Origin: Craurococcus roseus
GTDB taxonomy: Bacteria; Pseudomonadota; Alphaproteobacteria; Acetobacterales; Acetobacteraceae
DNA length: 64,000 bases
Assembly (NCBI RefSeq): GCF_039523795.1
Contig: NZ_BAAAFZ010000060.1
Location: 62,001-126,000 of the forward strand
Direction: 5' to 3'
Shown: piece by piece, positions 48,032-56,605 of the stretch
How the letters are laid out: each line of letters starts with the position of its first letter
Numbering within the stretch: position 1 is the stretch's first letter
Notes under the pieces: generated by a model
What the model saw: only the letters and a program-made list of their open reading frames with translations
Told to the model about the DNA's origin: nothing
The model's database searches: none
Program-made: the position numbers and the translations under genes

Positions 48032-49024
48032 GTGGACGGCGAACTGGACGGCATCCGGGCCTTCGTGGCCGTGGTCGAAACGGGCGGTTTCAGCCGCGCC
48101 GCCGCGCGCCTCGGCTTGGCGAAATCCATCCTCAGCCGGCGCGTTTCGCGCCTGGAAGCCTCGCTCGGCGGCGCGCGGCTCCTGGCCCGCACCACGCGGG
48201 GCGTCTCCACGACCGAGGCCGGCGCCGCCTTCCACGCGCGCTGCGTCCGCGTGCTGGCGGAGCTGGACGAGGCGCGGGAGGAGGTGGCGGGCCGCGAGGG
48301 CGGCGTGGCCGGCACGCTCCGCATCGCCGCGCCGCTCTCCTTCGGCATGGCGCACCTCGCGCCGGCGCTGGCGCGCTTCGCCGCCGACCACCCGCGGGTC
48401 GCGCTGGACGTGTCCTACAACGACCGGCCGGTGGACCTGGTCGGCGAGCGGTTCGACGCGGCGGTGCGGATCGGCACCCTCCCGGATTCGGGCCTCGTCG
48501 CGCGGCGCATCGCCCCGGTGCGCTTGGTGGCCGTGGCGAGCCCGGCCTACGTCGAACGCCGCGGCGCGCCCGCGCGGCCGGAGGACGTGGCGGCGCACGA
48601 TTGCCTCGTCTACTCCGCCACGCCGAACGGGGGCGAAACCTGGCGCTTCCGCACCGGCCGCGGCGTCGTCGCCCTCCGCCCGCACGGCCGCTTCCGCGCC
48701 GACAACGGCGAGGCGTTGATGGTGGCGGCGCTCGAAGGATTGGGCATCGCGGTGCTGCCCACCTTCCTGGCGGGCGGGTCGCTCGGCAGCGGCGCGCTCC
48801 TGCCGCTGCTCGAAGCCTTCCCGATCCCGGAGCACGGCCTGCACGTGGTCCGCCCGCCCGGCGGCCCGGCCCCGGCGCGGCTGCGCGCGCTGATCGAGTT
48901 CCTGGCGGCGCGCTTCGGCCCGGAGCCCTACTGGGACCCGTGCTGGGGCGTGCGGGCGGCAGGCGGGGCGGAAGCCACGGCGTTCAGCGCCGAACCGACA
49001 GCGCGCGAGTCAGGACGGCCGTGA
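48032..49024 (+). CDS. LysR-family transcriptional regulator of the quinone operon
   Basis: A 330-residue LysR regulator. The N-terminal winged helix (about 1-60) reads LDGIRAFVAVVETGGFSRAAARLGLAKS and SRRVSRLEASLG. The effector domain includes GTLRIAAPLSFGMAHLAPALARF, VSYNDRPVDLVGERFDAAVRIG and a DNGEALMVAALEGLGIAVLP segment. The GTG start at 48032 is chosen since the domain begins there and AAGGGGAA precedes it. It diverges from wrbA, which suggests control of that operon by a quinone-like ligand; this is inference from position. Its last 41 bases overlap the convergent gene. Confidence 0.88.
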   Translation: MDGELDGIRAFVAVVETGGFSRAAARLGLAKSILSRRVSRLEASLGGARLLARTTRGVSTTEAGAAFHARCVRVLAELDEAREEVAGREGGVAGTLRIAAPLSFGMAHLAPALARFAADHPRVALDVSYNDRPVDLVGERFDAAVRIGTLPDSGLVARRIAPVRLVAVASPAYVERRGAPARPEDVAAHDCLVYSATPNGGETWRFRTGRGVVALRPHGRFRADNGEALMVAALEGLGIAVLPTFLAGGSLGSGALLPLLEAFPIPEHGLHVVRPPGGPAPARLRALIEFLAARFGPEPYWDPCWGVRAAGGAEATAFSAEPTARESGRP

Positions 49025-49571
49025 AGCCGCCGAACGAGGCGACTTCCCAGCGGGCGCGCCAGAACAGAGCCGTGCAACCCGCGGCCGCCGGCCACCCGGC
49101 GTACTCCTTAGCGGCGATCTCCCGGCCCACCCTTCCGTGGGACAGGAGCCCGCCGTCGGCGCCGGTCCAGTTGGCGACCCGCACCTTGCTCGCCGCGAGG
49201 CTGCCGTCCCGGCCGACCGCCTTGTCCACGAGCGCCACCTCCGCCGCCGCGCACGGGTCCAGGCGCCCGGCCCAGGCGAGCGGGACGAGGAAGACGACAG
49301 CAGCCAGACCCGCCATGCCCAGCGCAAGCCAACGCCCCGGACGCGATCGCCAGCGGATGCGCACGAAACGCGCCGCCCGCGGGTTCGGCGGCCGATTCCG
49401 CGCGACGCGCCCCGCCGTTCCCCGCAACACACCGGCGCGCGCAGGAGGTTCGGGTTTGGGCTTGGCGTCCATCCACGCCCGGTAAGCCTTGCCGCCACCC
49501 GACCATGCATCGCCGGGGCCGACCGGCGGATGGCGCCTCCTCAACCACCAATCGTCGGGGTTCGTGTTCAT
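48984..49571 (-). CDS. Uncharacterised single-pass membrane protein
   Basis: A 195-residue protein without a recognised family. A proline/tryptophan-rich, basic cytoplasmic part (residues 1-80, beginning MNTNPDDWWLRRRHPPVG) precedes one transmembrane helix (about 82-98, LGMAGLAAVVFLVPLAWA). A periplasmic domain of about 95 residues follows, with DPCAAAEVALVDKAVGRDG and a second cysteine (AAGCTALFW) that could form a disulfide. GGAGGACGG precedes the ATG. The overlap with the LysR 3' end is 41 bases, modest for a convergent pair. The region upstream (49572-49655) is relatively AT-rich. Confidence 0.65.
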   Translation of the reverse strand: MNTNPDDWWLRRRHPPVGPGDAWSGGGKAYRAWMDAKPKPEPPARAGVLRGTAGRVARNRPPNPRAARFVRIRWRSRPGRWLALGMAGLAAVVFLVPLAWAGRLDPCAAAEVALVDKAVGRDGSLAASKVRVANWTGADGGLLSHGRVGREIAAKEYAGWPAAAGCTALFWRARWEVASFGGFTAVLTRALSVRR

Positions 49572-49655
49572 GGGCCCGTCCTCCGGACGCCCACTATCAC
49601 ACTCGCACCAGTTTTGCTACGATTTCAAAACATAATTTGCCCCGTGGCCCGCCCC

Positions 49656-50687
49656 TCAATCCGCCTCCGGCGGGATGACGTTGGTGCGCAGCCCCTCCAC
49701 CAACACGTCGCGCATGGTCTCCGCGCTCTTCAGCCGTATGTCGTCCCAGGCCTCGGGCGTGTGGAAGGCGATGTGAGGCGTGATGACCACCCGGCCGACC
49801 GTCCAATCCTCCCGCGCGCGGTAGGCGCGGAGCAGGCTCGGCAGCGGCTCGCGCGGCGGCTCTTCCGGCACCACGTCGAGGCCGGCGCCGGCGACGTGGC
49901 CGTCGCGCAGGCACCGCTCCAGCGCGTCGACGTCGAGGATCGGGCCGCGCGCGGTGTTCACCACCACGGCGTTGCGCGGCAAGAGGCGCAGCTCGCGCTC
50001 GCCGACGAGGTTGCGCGTCGCGCGCGTCAGCGGCGCGTGGATGGAGAGCACGTCGGACTGGGCCAGCAGCTCGTCGAGCGTGCGGGCGCGGGCGATGCCG
50101 AGCGCGCGGTCGGCGCCGTTGGGCAGGTGCGGGTCGTGGAACGCCACGCGGTAGCCGAGCGCCTTGGCGCGCAGCGCCGCCGCCGTGCCGATGCGCCCCA
50201 GGCCGAGGACGCCGAAGGTCTGCGCCTCCTGCCGGCGCACCAGGGCCGAAGGCACCACCGTCCAGGGCGCGGGCGGGTCGGCGCGCTGGGTGTCGTGGTA
50301 GAGCAGCAGGCCGCGGCGCAGGGCGAGCGCCAGCAGCACGGCGAACTCCGCCACCTCCTGCGTGCCGTAGTCCGGCACGTTGCAGACCGTGATGCCCCGC
50401 GCGGCGCAGGCGGCGCGGTCCACGCGGTCGTAGCCCACGCCCATGCGGACCACGACCTTGAGCCTCGGGAAGCGCGCGAGCTGGTCCGCCGGCACGGGCA
50501 TCCGCAAGGTCATCAGCCCGTCGGCCTGGGCGCACAGGTCGTCCGGCACCTCGTCCAGGCCGGATTTCGCGCCGCCTTGCAGGACGCGCACGCCGGCGCC
50601 GAGCACGCGCCGCTCCAGTTCGCAATCGGGGTAGAGGCCTTCGGGTTCGAGGACGGCGAAGGACGGCATGTCGTTCCTTGTCTGCAT
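49656..50687 (-). CDS. D-isomer-specific 2-hydroxyacid dehydrogenase (CtBP-like)
   Basis: A 343-residue NAD-dependent 2-hydroxyacid dehydrogenase, of the C-terminal-binding-protein-like group. The substrate domain contains VVRMGVGYDRVDRAACAARGITVCNVPDYGTQEVAEFAV. The nucleotide fold has FGVLGLGRIGTAAALRAKALG (about 158-178). The catalytic Arg is in NTARGPILD, Glu in DVVPEEPP and His in ITPHIAFHT. It reduces a 2-keto acid or oxidises the D-hydroxy acid. It lies 39 bases downstream of the cyclase gene on the same strand, so the two are likely cotranscribed. Confidence 0.87.
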   Translation of the reverse strand: MQTRNDMPSFAVLEPEGLYPDCELERRVLGAGVRVLQGGAKSGLDEVPDDLCAQADGLMTLRMPVPADQLARFPRLKVVVRMGVGYDRVDRAACAARGITVCNVPDYGTQEVAEFAVLLALALRRGLLLYHDTQRADPPAPWTVVPSALVRRQEAQTFGVLGLGRIGTAAALRAKALGYRVAFHDPHLPNGADRALGIARARTLDELLAQSDVLSIHAPLTRATRNLVGERELRLLPRNAVVVNTARGPILDVDALERCLRDGHVAGAGLDVVPEEPPREPLPSLLRAYRAREDWTVGRVVITPHIAFHTPEAWDDIRLKSAETMRDVLVEGLRTNVIPPEAD

Positions 50688-50726
50688 CGGGCGGCGCCGG
50701 CGCGCGCGCGGGCGCCGCCCGTTCTC

Positions 50727-51734
50727 TCAAAACAGCGCCGAGGGCGCCACGGTGCTGCCGGTGCCGCCCTGCACCTTGAGCGGCTGCACCATCAGCGCGA
50801 ACTCGCGTTCCCGCCGCTGCGCGAGCCGGTCCAGCTTCATGTTCTCCAGCAGGTGGACGCCGTTTATCACGAGCGCGATCTGGTGGACCGGCAGCGACGC
50901 CTCCGGCATGGTCTTGCTCGGCGCGCACTCCACCGGCCAGTTGTCGGCGCCCATCAGCATCGGGTTGCGCTGAATCACCCACTCGGCCGCCGCCACGCCG
51001 ATGCCCGGGCAGCTCCGCACGTAGCGCGCGTTGTCGCGGCCCCACAGCGTGCCCCAGCCGGTGTGGAAGATCACCGCGTCGCCTTCCTCGACGCGGCTGT
51101 TCTGGCGTTGCAGCGCCTGCTCGATGTCGGCCACCGTGATCTCGTAGTCGTCGCCCAGCACCGGCACGCCCTTCAGCCCGGCGATGTCGAGCAGGACGGC
51201 GCGCGTGAAGATGGTGCCCACCGTGTCCACGCCCATCTCGCGGAAGCCGTTGCGGCTGGCGATGGAGGGCACTTTGACGCAGTTGTAGGTCTCGTCGCCG
51301 ATGGTCTGGTGCGGGAACATGTCGAGCTGCGTGCCGACCTGCCCTATCTCCGTGACCACCAACTCCTCGTTGGAGCCGCGCTGGTTGGCCTGCGGGTTCG
51401 GGAACTGCTGCTTCAGGTGGACGTCGAAGCGGCGCGTGCCGAAGAAGGGCATGGTCTGCGCCAGCGTGTGCCCCAGCTCCACGATTTCGCCGGTGCGGAT
51501 CATCGCCGCGGCCTTCTTGGCGCGTTCCGGCGTCATCAGGTTCATGGAGCCGCGCCGGTCAGTCGGGCCCCATTTCGAGGGGCAGCGCTGCGCGGACGCG
51601 GGCGGGCGCCAGCCACCGCCGCCGGCGGGCGCCTGCTGCGCCTGCACCGGCGTCGCGCTGAACCCGAGGTGCGCGGCGCCGCAGGCGATGCAACCCGCGG
51701 CCCCGAACAGGCCGCGTCTCGACAACAACTTCAT
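50727..51734 (-). CDS. Exported cyclase-family (kynurenine formamidase-like) hydrolase
   Basis: A 335-residue protein of the cyclase/KynB family (PF04199). A twin-arginine-like signal (LSRRGLFGAAGCIACGAAHLG) precedes the domain. The metal-binding motif appears as QLDMFPHQTIGD, a variant of the usual HxGTHxDxPxH, with Gln-Leu-Asp and His at related positions; catalytic activity is therefore uncertain. Further blocks are VLLDIAGLKGVPVLGDDYEIT, GDAVIFHTGWGTLW and VHQIALVINGVHLLENM. ATG at 51734 suits the signal. It diverges from the SDR gene by 59 bases and precedes the 2-hydroxyacid dehydrogenase. Confidence 0.82.
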   Translation of the reverse strand: MKLLSRRGLFGAAGCIACGAAHLGFSATPVQAQQAPAGGGGWRPPASAQRCPSKWGPTDRRGSMNLMTPERAKKAAAMIRTGEIVELGHTLAQTMPFFGTRRFDVHLKQQFPNPQANQRGSNEELVVTEIGQVGTQLDMFPHQTIGDETYNCVKVPSIASRNGFREMGVDTVGTIFTRAVLLDIAGLKGVPVLGDDYEITVADIEQALQRQNSRVEEGDAVIFHTGWGTLWGRDNARYVRSCPGIGVAAAEWVIQRNPMLMGADNWPVECAPSKTMPEASLPVHQIALVINGVHLLENMKLDRLAQRREREFALMVQPLKVQGGTGSTVAPSALF

Positions 51735-51793
51735 GCCGTCCCCCCCGATGCTACAGTCTCTCGTGGCGACGGCGCGCCGTCGCGCGGCGAGCC

Positions 51794-52573
51794 TTGCACG
51801 GAAACGAGAACGTGGCGACACCCGAACAACGGCGGCGGATACTGGTCACGGGGGCGGCGAGCGGGATCGGCGCCGCGGCCTGCCGCGCGCTGGCCGGTCC
51901 CGGCTCCGCCATCCTGGTCCACACCCGCCGCAACCGCGAGGGCGCCGAACGCGCGGCCGAGGCGGTGCGGGGGCGCGGCGGCGAAGCCCATGTGCTGCTC
52001 GCGGACCTCGCCGAGCCGGGCGCGCCCGAGCGGTTGGTCGCGGGGGCGGCGGAGGCGCTGGGCGGCCTGGACGCGCTGGTCTCCAACGCCGGCTTCGCCG
52101 ACCGCACGCCGGTCGCCGAGCTGGACGACGCCGGCTTCGCGCGCAGCCACGACGCGATCGCCTTCGCCTTCCTCCGCCTCGCCCGCGCCGCCGCGCCGCA
52201 CCTGCGCGCGGGCCGCGACCCGAGGCTGGTCGCCGTGTCCTCCTTCGTGGCGCACGTGTTCCGCCCCGATGTGCCGGTGTTCCCCGCTTCCGCCGCGGCC
52301 AAGGCGGCGCTGGAGGCGCTGGTGCGCGCGCTGGCGGTAGAGTGGGCGCCGCGCGTGACGGTCAACGCCGTGTCGCCCGGCTTCACGCGCAAGGACCCGG
52401 GCGCGCACCACGCGGTCGACCCGAGGGGGATGGAGGAGCGGACCAAACGCATCCCGCTCGGGCGCGTGGGCGAGCCGGACGAGGTGGCGGCGGCCATCGC
52501 CTTCTTGTGCTCGCCCGGCGCGGCCTACATCACCGGGCAGGTGCTGCGCGTGGACGGGGGGCTCACGGCTTGA
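51794..52573 (+). CDS. SDR family oxidoreductase
   Basis: A 259-residue short-chain dehydrogenase. The cofactor loop is VTGAASGIGAAA (about 18-29), the NAG motif is SNAGFAD (about 96-102), and the active site would be Ser in AVSSFVAH, but the expected Tyr-x-x-x-Lys is not canonical: the helix reads FPASAAAKAALEAL, with serine where tyrosine is normal and lysine retained. That substitution could change or abolish dehydrogenase activity. The C-terminus (YITGQVLRVDGG) is standard. GTG at 51812 is an alternative start. The stop overlaps the next start (TGATG). Confidence 0.83.
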   Translation: MHGNENVATPEQRRRILVTGAASGIGAAACRALAGPGSAILVHTRRNREGAERAAEAVRGRGGEAHVLLADLAEPGAPERLVAGAAEALGGLDALVSNAGFADRTPVAELDDAGFARSHDAIAFAFLRLARAAAPHLRAGRDPRLVAVSSFVAHVFRPDVPVFPASAAAKAALEALVRALAVEWAPRVTVNAVSPGFTRKDPGAHHAVDPRGMEERTKRIPLGRVGEPDEVAAAIAFLCSPGAAYITGQVLRVDGGLTA

Positions 52574-53850
52574 TGCGGTCGGTGTCGCTGGCGCTGCTCG
52601 CCGCGCTCGGGATGGCGGCGGCAGCCGGGCGCGCGCAGGACCTCGCCGGGCACGGCGGCCCGGTGCGCGCGCTGGCGGTGCTGCCGGACGAGCGCCTCGC
52701 CTCCGCCGGCTTCGACCATTCGGTGATCCTGTGGGACGCCGCCGCCGGGCGGGCGCGCCACGTTTCCCGCTGGCACGGCGGTTCGGTGAACGCGCTGGCG
52801 GCGCTGCCGGGCGGCGGCGTCGCCAGCGGCGGCGAGGACGGCCGCGTCGCGGTCTGGCCGCCGGGCGGCGCCCCGGAGCCGTCGCGCGTGCTGGAAGGGC
52901 ACGGGGCGCCGGTGGCCGCGGTGGCGGCCGGGCCGGACGGCGCGCTCGCCTCGGCCGGGTGGGACGGCACGGTCCGCGTCTGGGCCGGGGACGGCTCAGC
53001 GCGCGTTTTCGCGGGCCACGCCGGGCCCGTGAACGGGCTGGCCTGGGCCGGGGCGGGATGGGTCAGCGCGGGCTACGACGGCACGGTGCGGCTGTGGGAC
53101 GCCGCGACGGGCGAGGGCCGCGTGCTGGCCGAGTTCGGCCTGCCGCAGAACGCCGCGCTCGCGCTGCCGGACGGCACGGTGGCGAGCGCGGGGGTGGACG
53201 GCGCGGTGCGCCTGGTCGCGCCGGATGGCGCGGTGCGCGAGTTGGCGGCCGGCAACCGCCCCGTGGTCGGGCTCGCGGCCTCGCCGGACGGCGCGGTGCT
53301 GGCCACGGCTTCCATGGGCGGCAGCGTGGGCATCTGGTCGGTGGCGGAGGCGCGGCTGCTGCGCACCCTGGAAGGGCCGGGCCTGCCGGTGTGGTCGGTG
53401 GCCTTCGCGCCGGACGGGCGCACCCTCTGGACCGGCGGGCAGGACCGCGTGGTGCGACGGTGGGACGCCGCGACGGGCGCCCCGCTCGGCCCGCTGGCGT
53501 CCGGCGCCGACGCGGCGGCGACCGCGGAAGGCGGCGGCCTCGACCCGCACGGCGCGCGCGTGTTCCGCGCCTGCGCCGCCTGCCACGCGCTGACGCCGGA
53601 GGGCGGCGCCAACATGGCCGGGCCGAGCCTGCACGGGCTGTTCGGCCGGCGCATGGGCAGCCTGCCGGGCTACCGCTACTCCGAGCGGCTGTCGCGCGGC
53701 GACATCGTGTGGACGCGGGAGGCGGTGGCGGACCTGTTCACCCGCGGGCCGGACGTCGTCGTGCCGGGCACGACCATGCCGGTGCAGCGGGTGGAGGAGG
53801 CCGGGGACATCGCGGCGCTGCTGCGGTTCCTGGAGCAGGCGACGCGCTGA
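52573..53850 (+). CDS. WD40 beta-propeller fused to a cytochrome c domain
   Basis: A 425-residue exported protein. The signal peptide (SLALLAALGMAAAAGRAQ) is followed by seven WD40-type repeats (about 20-310) such as GHGGPVRALAVLPDERLASAGFDHSVILWD, enough for a closed seven-bladed propeller. It ends in a class I cytochrome c domain (about 325-420) with heme site C334-AA-C337-H338 and the distal Met in PGTTMPV. The ATG overlaps the SDR stop by one base, so the two are translationally coupled. A periplasmic electron acceptor with a protein-binding platform is inferred. Confidence 0.85.
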   Translation: MRSVSLALLAALGMAAAAGRAQDLAGHGGPVRALAVLPDERLASAGFDHSVILWDAAAGRARHVSRWHGGSVNALAALPGGGVASGGEDGRVAVWPPGGAPEPSRVLEGHGAPVAAVAAGPDGALASAGWDGTVRVWAGDGSARVFAGHAGPVNGLAWAGAGWVSAGYDGTVRLWDAATGEGRVLAEFGLPQNAALALPDGTVASAGVDGAVRLVAPDGAVRELAAGNRPVVGLAASPDGAVLATASMGGSVGIWSVAEARLLRTLEGPGLPVWSVAFAPDGRTLWTGGQDRVVRRWDAATGAPLGPLASGADAAATAEGGGLDPHGARVFRACAACHALTPEGGANMAGPSLHGLFGRRMGSLPGYRYSERLSRGDIVWTREAVADLFTRGPDVVVPGTTMPVQRVEEAGDIAALLRFLEQATR

Positions 53851-54008
53851 CCGGGAAAGGCGTCCGGCCCAGGGGAAGCTTGCGCGCGTCCGGGCGCCCT
53901 GGCCGGCCCGCCTCATGTTCCGGAACCTCACCATTACGCGATTGCAAAATTCGTCGCTTAGGTTCAAGTTCCTCCCACGTAATTCTACGTACCGGCTCAG
54001 GAGAGAAC
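53851..54008. promoter_or_regulatory. AT-rich promoter region with palindromes
   Basis: The segment 53930-53995 is less GC-rich than its surroundings. It contains a ten-base palindrome GTTCCGGAAC (53917-53926) and an inverted repeat ACGTA-N4-TACGT (53977-53990) just before the ribosome binding site of the binding-protein gene. These are candidate operators. A clear -35/-10 pair was not found. Confidence 0.4.
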
Positions 54009-55271
54009 GTGGCCACCATGAACCGCCGCGGCGCCATCGCCGCGACCGCCGCCCTGCTCGCCGCCGCGCGCGCGACCGCACCCCGCGGCGCCTTCGCCCA
54101 GGGGTCCACCGTCCCCGAGGCGAAGAAGGCCGTCCTAGGATACATCGCCCTGACGGACGCCGCCCCGCTCGTCATCGCCAAGGAAAAGGGCCTCTTCGCC
54201 AAGCACGGGATGCCCGAGGTCGAGGTGCGGAAGCAGCCGAGTTGGGGCGCGGTGCGCGACAAGCTGGTCCAGGGCGGCGCCGGGGGCGGGATCGACGGCG
54301 CGCACATCCTGACGCCGATGCCCTACCTCCTGCACGCGGGGCGCATCACGCCGGACAACAAGCCGGTGCCGATGGCGATCCTGGCGCGGCTGAACCTCAA
54401 CGGCCAGGGCATCTCGGGCGCGGGCATGAACGCGGCGCTCGGCGTCCGGCTGGACGCCGGGAAGCTGAAGGACGCGCTCACGCCCGAGAGCAAGGTCGCC
54501 ATGACCTTCCCGGGCGGCACGCACGACCTCTGGCTGCGCTACTGGCTCGCCGCCGGGGGCATCAACCCCGCCAAGGACCTGAAGACGATCACGGTGCCGC
54601 CGCCGGAGATGGTGGCCAACGTCAAGACGGGCGCGATGGAGGCCTTCTGCGTCGGCGAGCCCTGGAACGGCCAGTTGGTGAACCAGCGCGCCGGCTTCAC
54701 CGCCGCCATTACGGGCGAGCTGTGGAAGGACCACCCGGAAAAGGCGCTGGCGATGCGCGCCGACTGGGTGCAGGCCCACCCCCGCGCCGCGGAGGCGCTG
54801 ACGGCCGCCGTCATCGAGGCGCAGCGCTGGTGCGACGAGGCGGCGCACAAGGAGGAGCTCTGCTCCATCGTCAGCCGCGAGGCCTGGTTCAACGTGCCCG
54901 TCGCCGACATCCTCCCCCGCCTGCGCGGCGAGGTGAACTACGGCGACGGCCGGAGCGCGACCAATCCCGACCTCGCCATGAAGTTCTGGCGCGACCACGC
55001 CTCCTACCCCTTCCGCAGCCACGACCTCTGGTTCCTCGCCGAGAACGTGCGGTGGGGCCACCTGCCGGCGGGCGCGGACCTCAAGGCGATGGTGGAGCAG
55101 GTGAACCGCGAAGCCGTGTGGCGGGCCGCCGCCGAGCGCGCCGGCGTGAAGGCGGCGGAGACGCCGCGGGGCACCAGCCGCGGCACCGAGACCTTCTTCG
55201 ACGGCAAGACCTTCGACCCCGAGAACCCCTCCGCCTACCTCGCGTCGCAGCCGATCAAGAACGCGGCCTGA
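54009..55271 (+). CDS. ABC transporter substrate-binding protein, NrtA/CmpA type
   Basis: A 420-residue periplasmic binding protein like the nitrate/bicarbonate/sulfonate group. After a signal with RRGAIAATAALLAAA, the domain begins KAVLGYIALTDAAPLVIAKEKGLFAKHGM. Family blocks GTHDLWLRYWLAAGGINP, PPPEMVANVKTGAMEAFCVGEPWN and YPFRSHDLWFLAENVRWG are clear. The start is GTG at 54009 because AGGAG at 53999-54003 suits it; ATG at 54018 is 14 bases away. No permease or ATPase gene follows, so it is an orphan component or a sensor. The ligand cannot be read from sequence. Confidence 0.87.
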   Translation: MATMNRRGAIAATAALLAAARATAPRGAFAQGSTVPEAKKAVLGYIALTDAAPLVIAKEKGLFAKHGMPEVEVRKQPSWGAVRDKLVQGGAGGGIDGAHILTPMPYLLHAGRITPDNKPVPMAILARLNLNGQGISGAGMNAALGVRLDAGKLKDALTPESKVAMTFPGGTHDLWLRYWLAAGGINPAKDLKTITVPPPEMVANVKTGAMEAFCVGEPWNGQLVNQRAGFTAAITGELWKDHPEKALAMRADWVQAHPRAAEALTAAVIEAQRWCDEAAHKEELCSIVSREAWFNVPVADILPRLRGEVNYGDGRSATNPDLAMKFWRDHASYPFRSHDLWFLAENVRWGHLPAGADLKAMVEQVNREAVWRAAAERAGVKAAETPRGTSRGTETFFDGKTFDPENPSAYLASQPIKNAA

Positions 55272-55381
55272 AGCGGGGCGCGCCTGGCCCTCCCAGGCCA
55301 GGCGCGCCATTGATCCAACGCAAGGCGCCCCCGCCGGCCCGCCCCCAGAATGCGGTCGTCATGACCGAGGAGGCCGCCGAC

Positions 55382-56113
55382 ATGGGCCCTGGATCGCTGC
55401 GCGCGCGCGACGTGATGACGACGGGGGTGGTGACGGTGCCGCCCGACACCCCCGCCCCCGCCCTCGCCCGGCTGCTCGCCGACCGCGGCATCTCGTCGGC
55501 GCCGGTGACGGATGCGGAGGGCCGGCTGCTCGGCATCGTGACCGAGGCCGACCTGCTCCGCCGCCTCGCCGGCGCCGAGGAGAAGCCGGCGGGCTGGCTG
55601 CGCGGCTTCTTCAGCAACCCCGACCGGGAAGCGGCGCGCTATGCCCGCACGCACGGGGCGGCGGCGCGGGACATCATGACGGCGAAGGACCTCGCCACCG
55701 TGGACGAGGACACCACCGCGGAGCGCTGCGCCCGCCTGATGGAGGAGCGCCGCGTCAAGCGCCTGCCGGTGCTGCGCGACGGCCGGCTCGCCGGCGTGGT
55801 GTCCCGCGCGGACCTGTTGCGCGCGGTGATGGAGCCCCCGGCCAAGCTCGGCGCCGCCGACGCCGAGGCGGCCGCGGCGCGCGACGCCCGCATCCGCGCC
55901 GCCTTGCGGAAGGAGATGCGCGCGCAGCCCTGGACGGGCGGCCAGTACGCCTTCGCCGACGTGCAGGACGGCGTGGTGGCGCTGCACGGCTTCGCCCGCT
56001 CGGACGAGGTGCGCCGCGGCCTGCGCGTGCTCGCGGAGCGCATCGAAGGGGTGGAGCGCGTGGAGGACCGCATGGTGGACGCGCCTGTGCTCTGGCCGAG
56101 CCAGTACATCTGA
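55382..56113 (+). CDS. CBS-pair and BON domain protein
   Basis: A 243-residue cytoplasmic protein with two CBS domains, ARDVMTTGVVTVPPDTPAPALARLL (about 6-60) and ARDIMTAKDLATVDEDTTAERCARLMEERRVKRLPV (about 90-145). A BON domain at the C-terminus (about 170-235) ends GVERVEDRMVDAP. CBS pairs bind adenosine nucleotides and BON domains bind membranes or phospholipids, so it may be a regulatory sensor. The ATG at 55382 follows GAGGAGG 9 bases upstream; ATG at 55361 is also possible. The target protein is unknown. Confidence 0.87.
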   Translation: MGPGSLRARDVMTTGVVTVPPDTPAPALARLLADRGISSAPVTDAEGRLLGIVTEADLLRRLAGAEEKPAGWLRGFFSNPDREAARYARTHGAAARDIMTAKDLATVDEDTTAERCARLMEERRVKRLPVLRDGRLAGVVSRADLLRAVMEPPAKLGAADAEAAAARDARIRAALRKEMRAQPWTGGQYAFADVQDGVVALHGFARSDEVRRGLRVLAERIEGVERVEDRMVDAPVLWPSQYI

Positions 56114-56140
56114 GCGCCCTCTCCGGCGGCCTGGGCGGGG

Positions 56141-56605
56141 CTACTCCATGATGTCCTCGTTCCAGACCTCCGGGCGCTCGGCCTGGAAGCGCCGCATCAG
56201 CGCCTCGCAGCGGCGGTCGCCGAGCACCACGACCTCGACGCCGCGCGAGCGCAGGAATTCCTCGTTGCCGCCGAAGGTGGCGTTCTCGCCGACCACCACG
56301 CGCGGGATGCCGAACTGCACGATGGTGCCCGCGCACATCATGCAGGGGCTGAGGGTGGTGTAGAGCGTCGTGCGCCGGTAGCCCCGGCGGCGCCCGGCGG
56401 CGCGCAGGCAGTCCATCTCGCCGTGGGCGATCGGGTCGCCTTGCTGGACCCGCCGGTTGCGCCCGGTGGCGACGACCGCGCCGTCTTCCACCAGCGCGGC
56501 GCCGATGGGCACGCCGCCCTCGGCGGCGCCGCGTTCCGCTTCCGCCAGGGCGGCCGCCATTATGGCGAGGTCAGCGCCGGTGGGTCCGTCCGGTTGGTCG
56601 TCCAT
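56141..56605 (-). CDS. Nucleoside/cytosine deaminase (Fcy1-like)
   Basis: A 154-residue zinc deaminase of the cytidine-deaminase-like fold. Zinc ligands are H61 with catalytic E63 (IAHGEMDCLRAAG) and C88/C91 (SPCMMCAGT). The C-terminal GENATFGGNEEFLRSRGVEVVVL, followed by a short NEDI motif, resembles yeast-type cytosine deaminase more than TadA or bacterial CodA. It may deaminate cytosine, guanine or an analogue. It is a single minus-strand gene converging with the CBS-BON gene. Confidence 0.86.
   Translation of the reverse strand: MDDQPDGPTGADLAIMAAALAEAERGAAEGGVPIGAALVEDGAVVATGRNRRVQQGDPIAHGEMDCLRAAGRRRGYRRTTLYTTLSPCMMCAGTIVQFGIPRVVVGENATFGGNEEFLRSRGVEVVVLGDRRCEALMRRFQAERPEVWNEDIME

Noticed and set aside
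49137..52340. Over 1000-codon plus-strand frame across three minus-strand genes
   Set aside because: His/Arg/Val-rich noise; the opposite strand holds well-supported enzymes.
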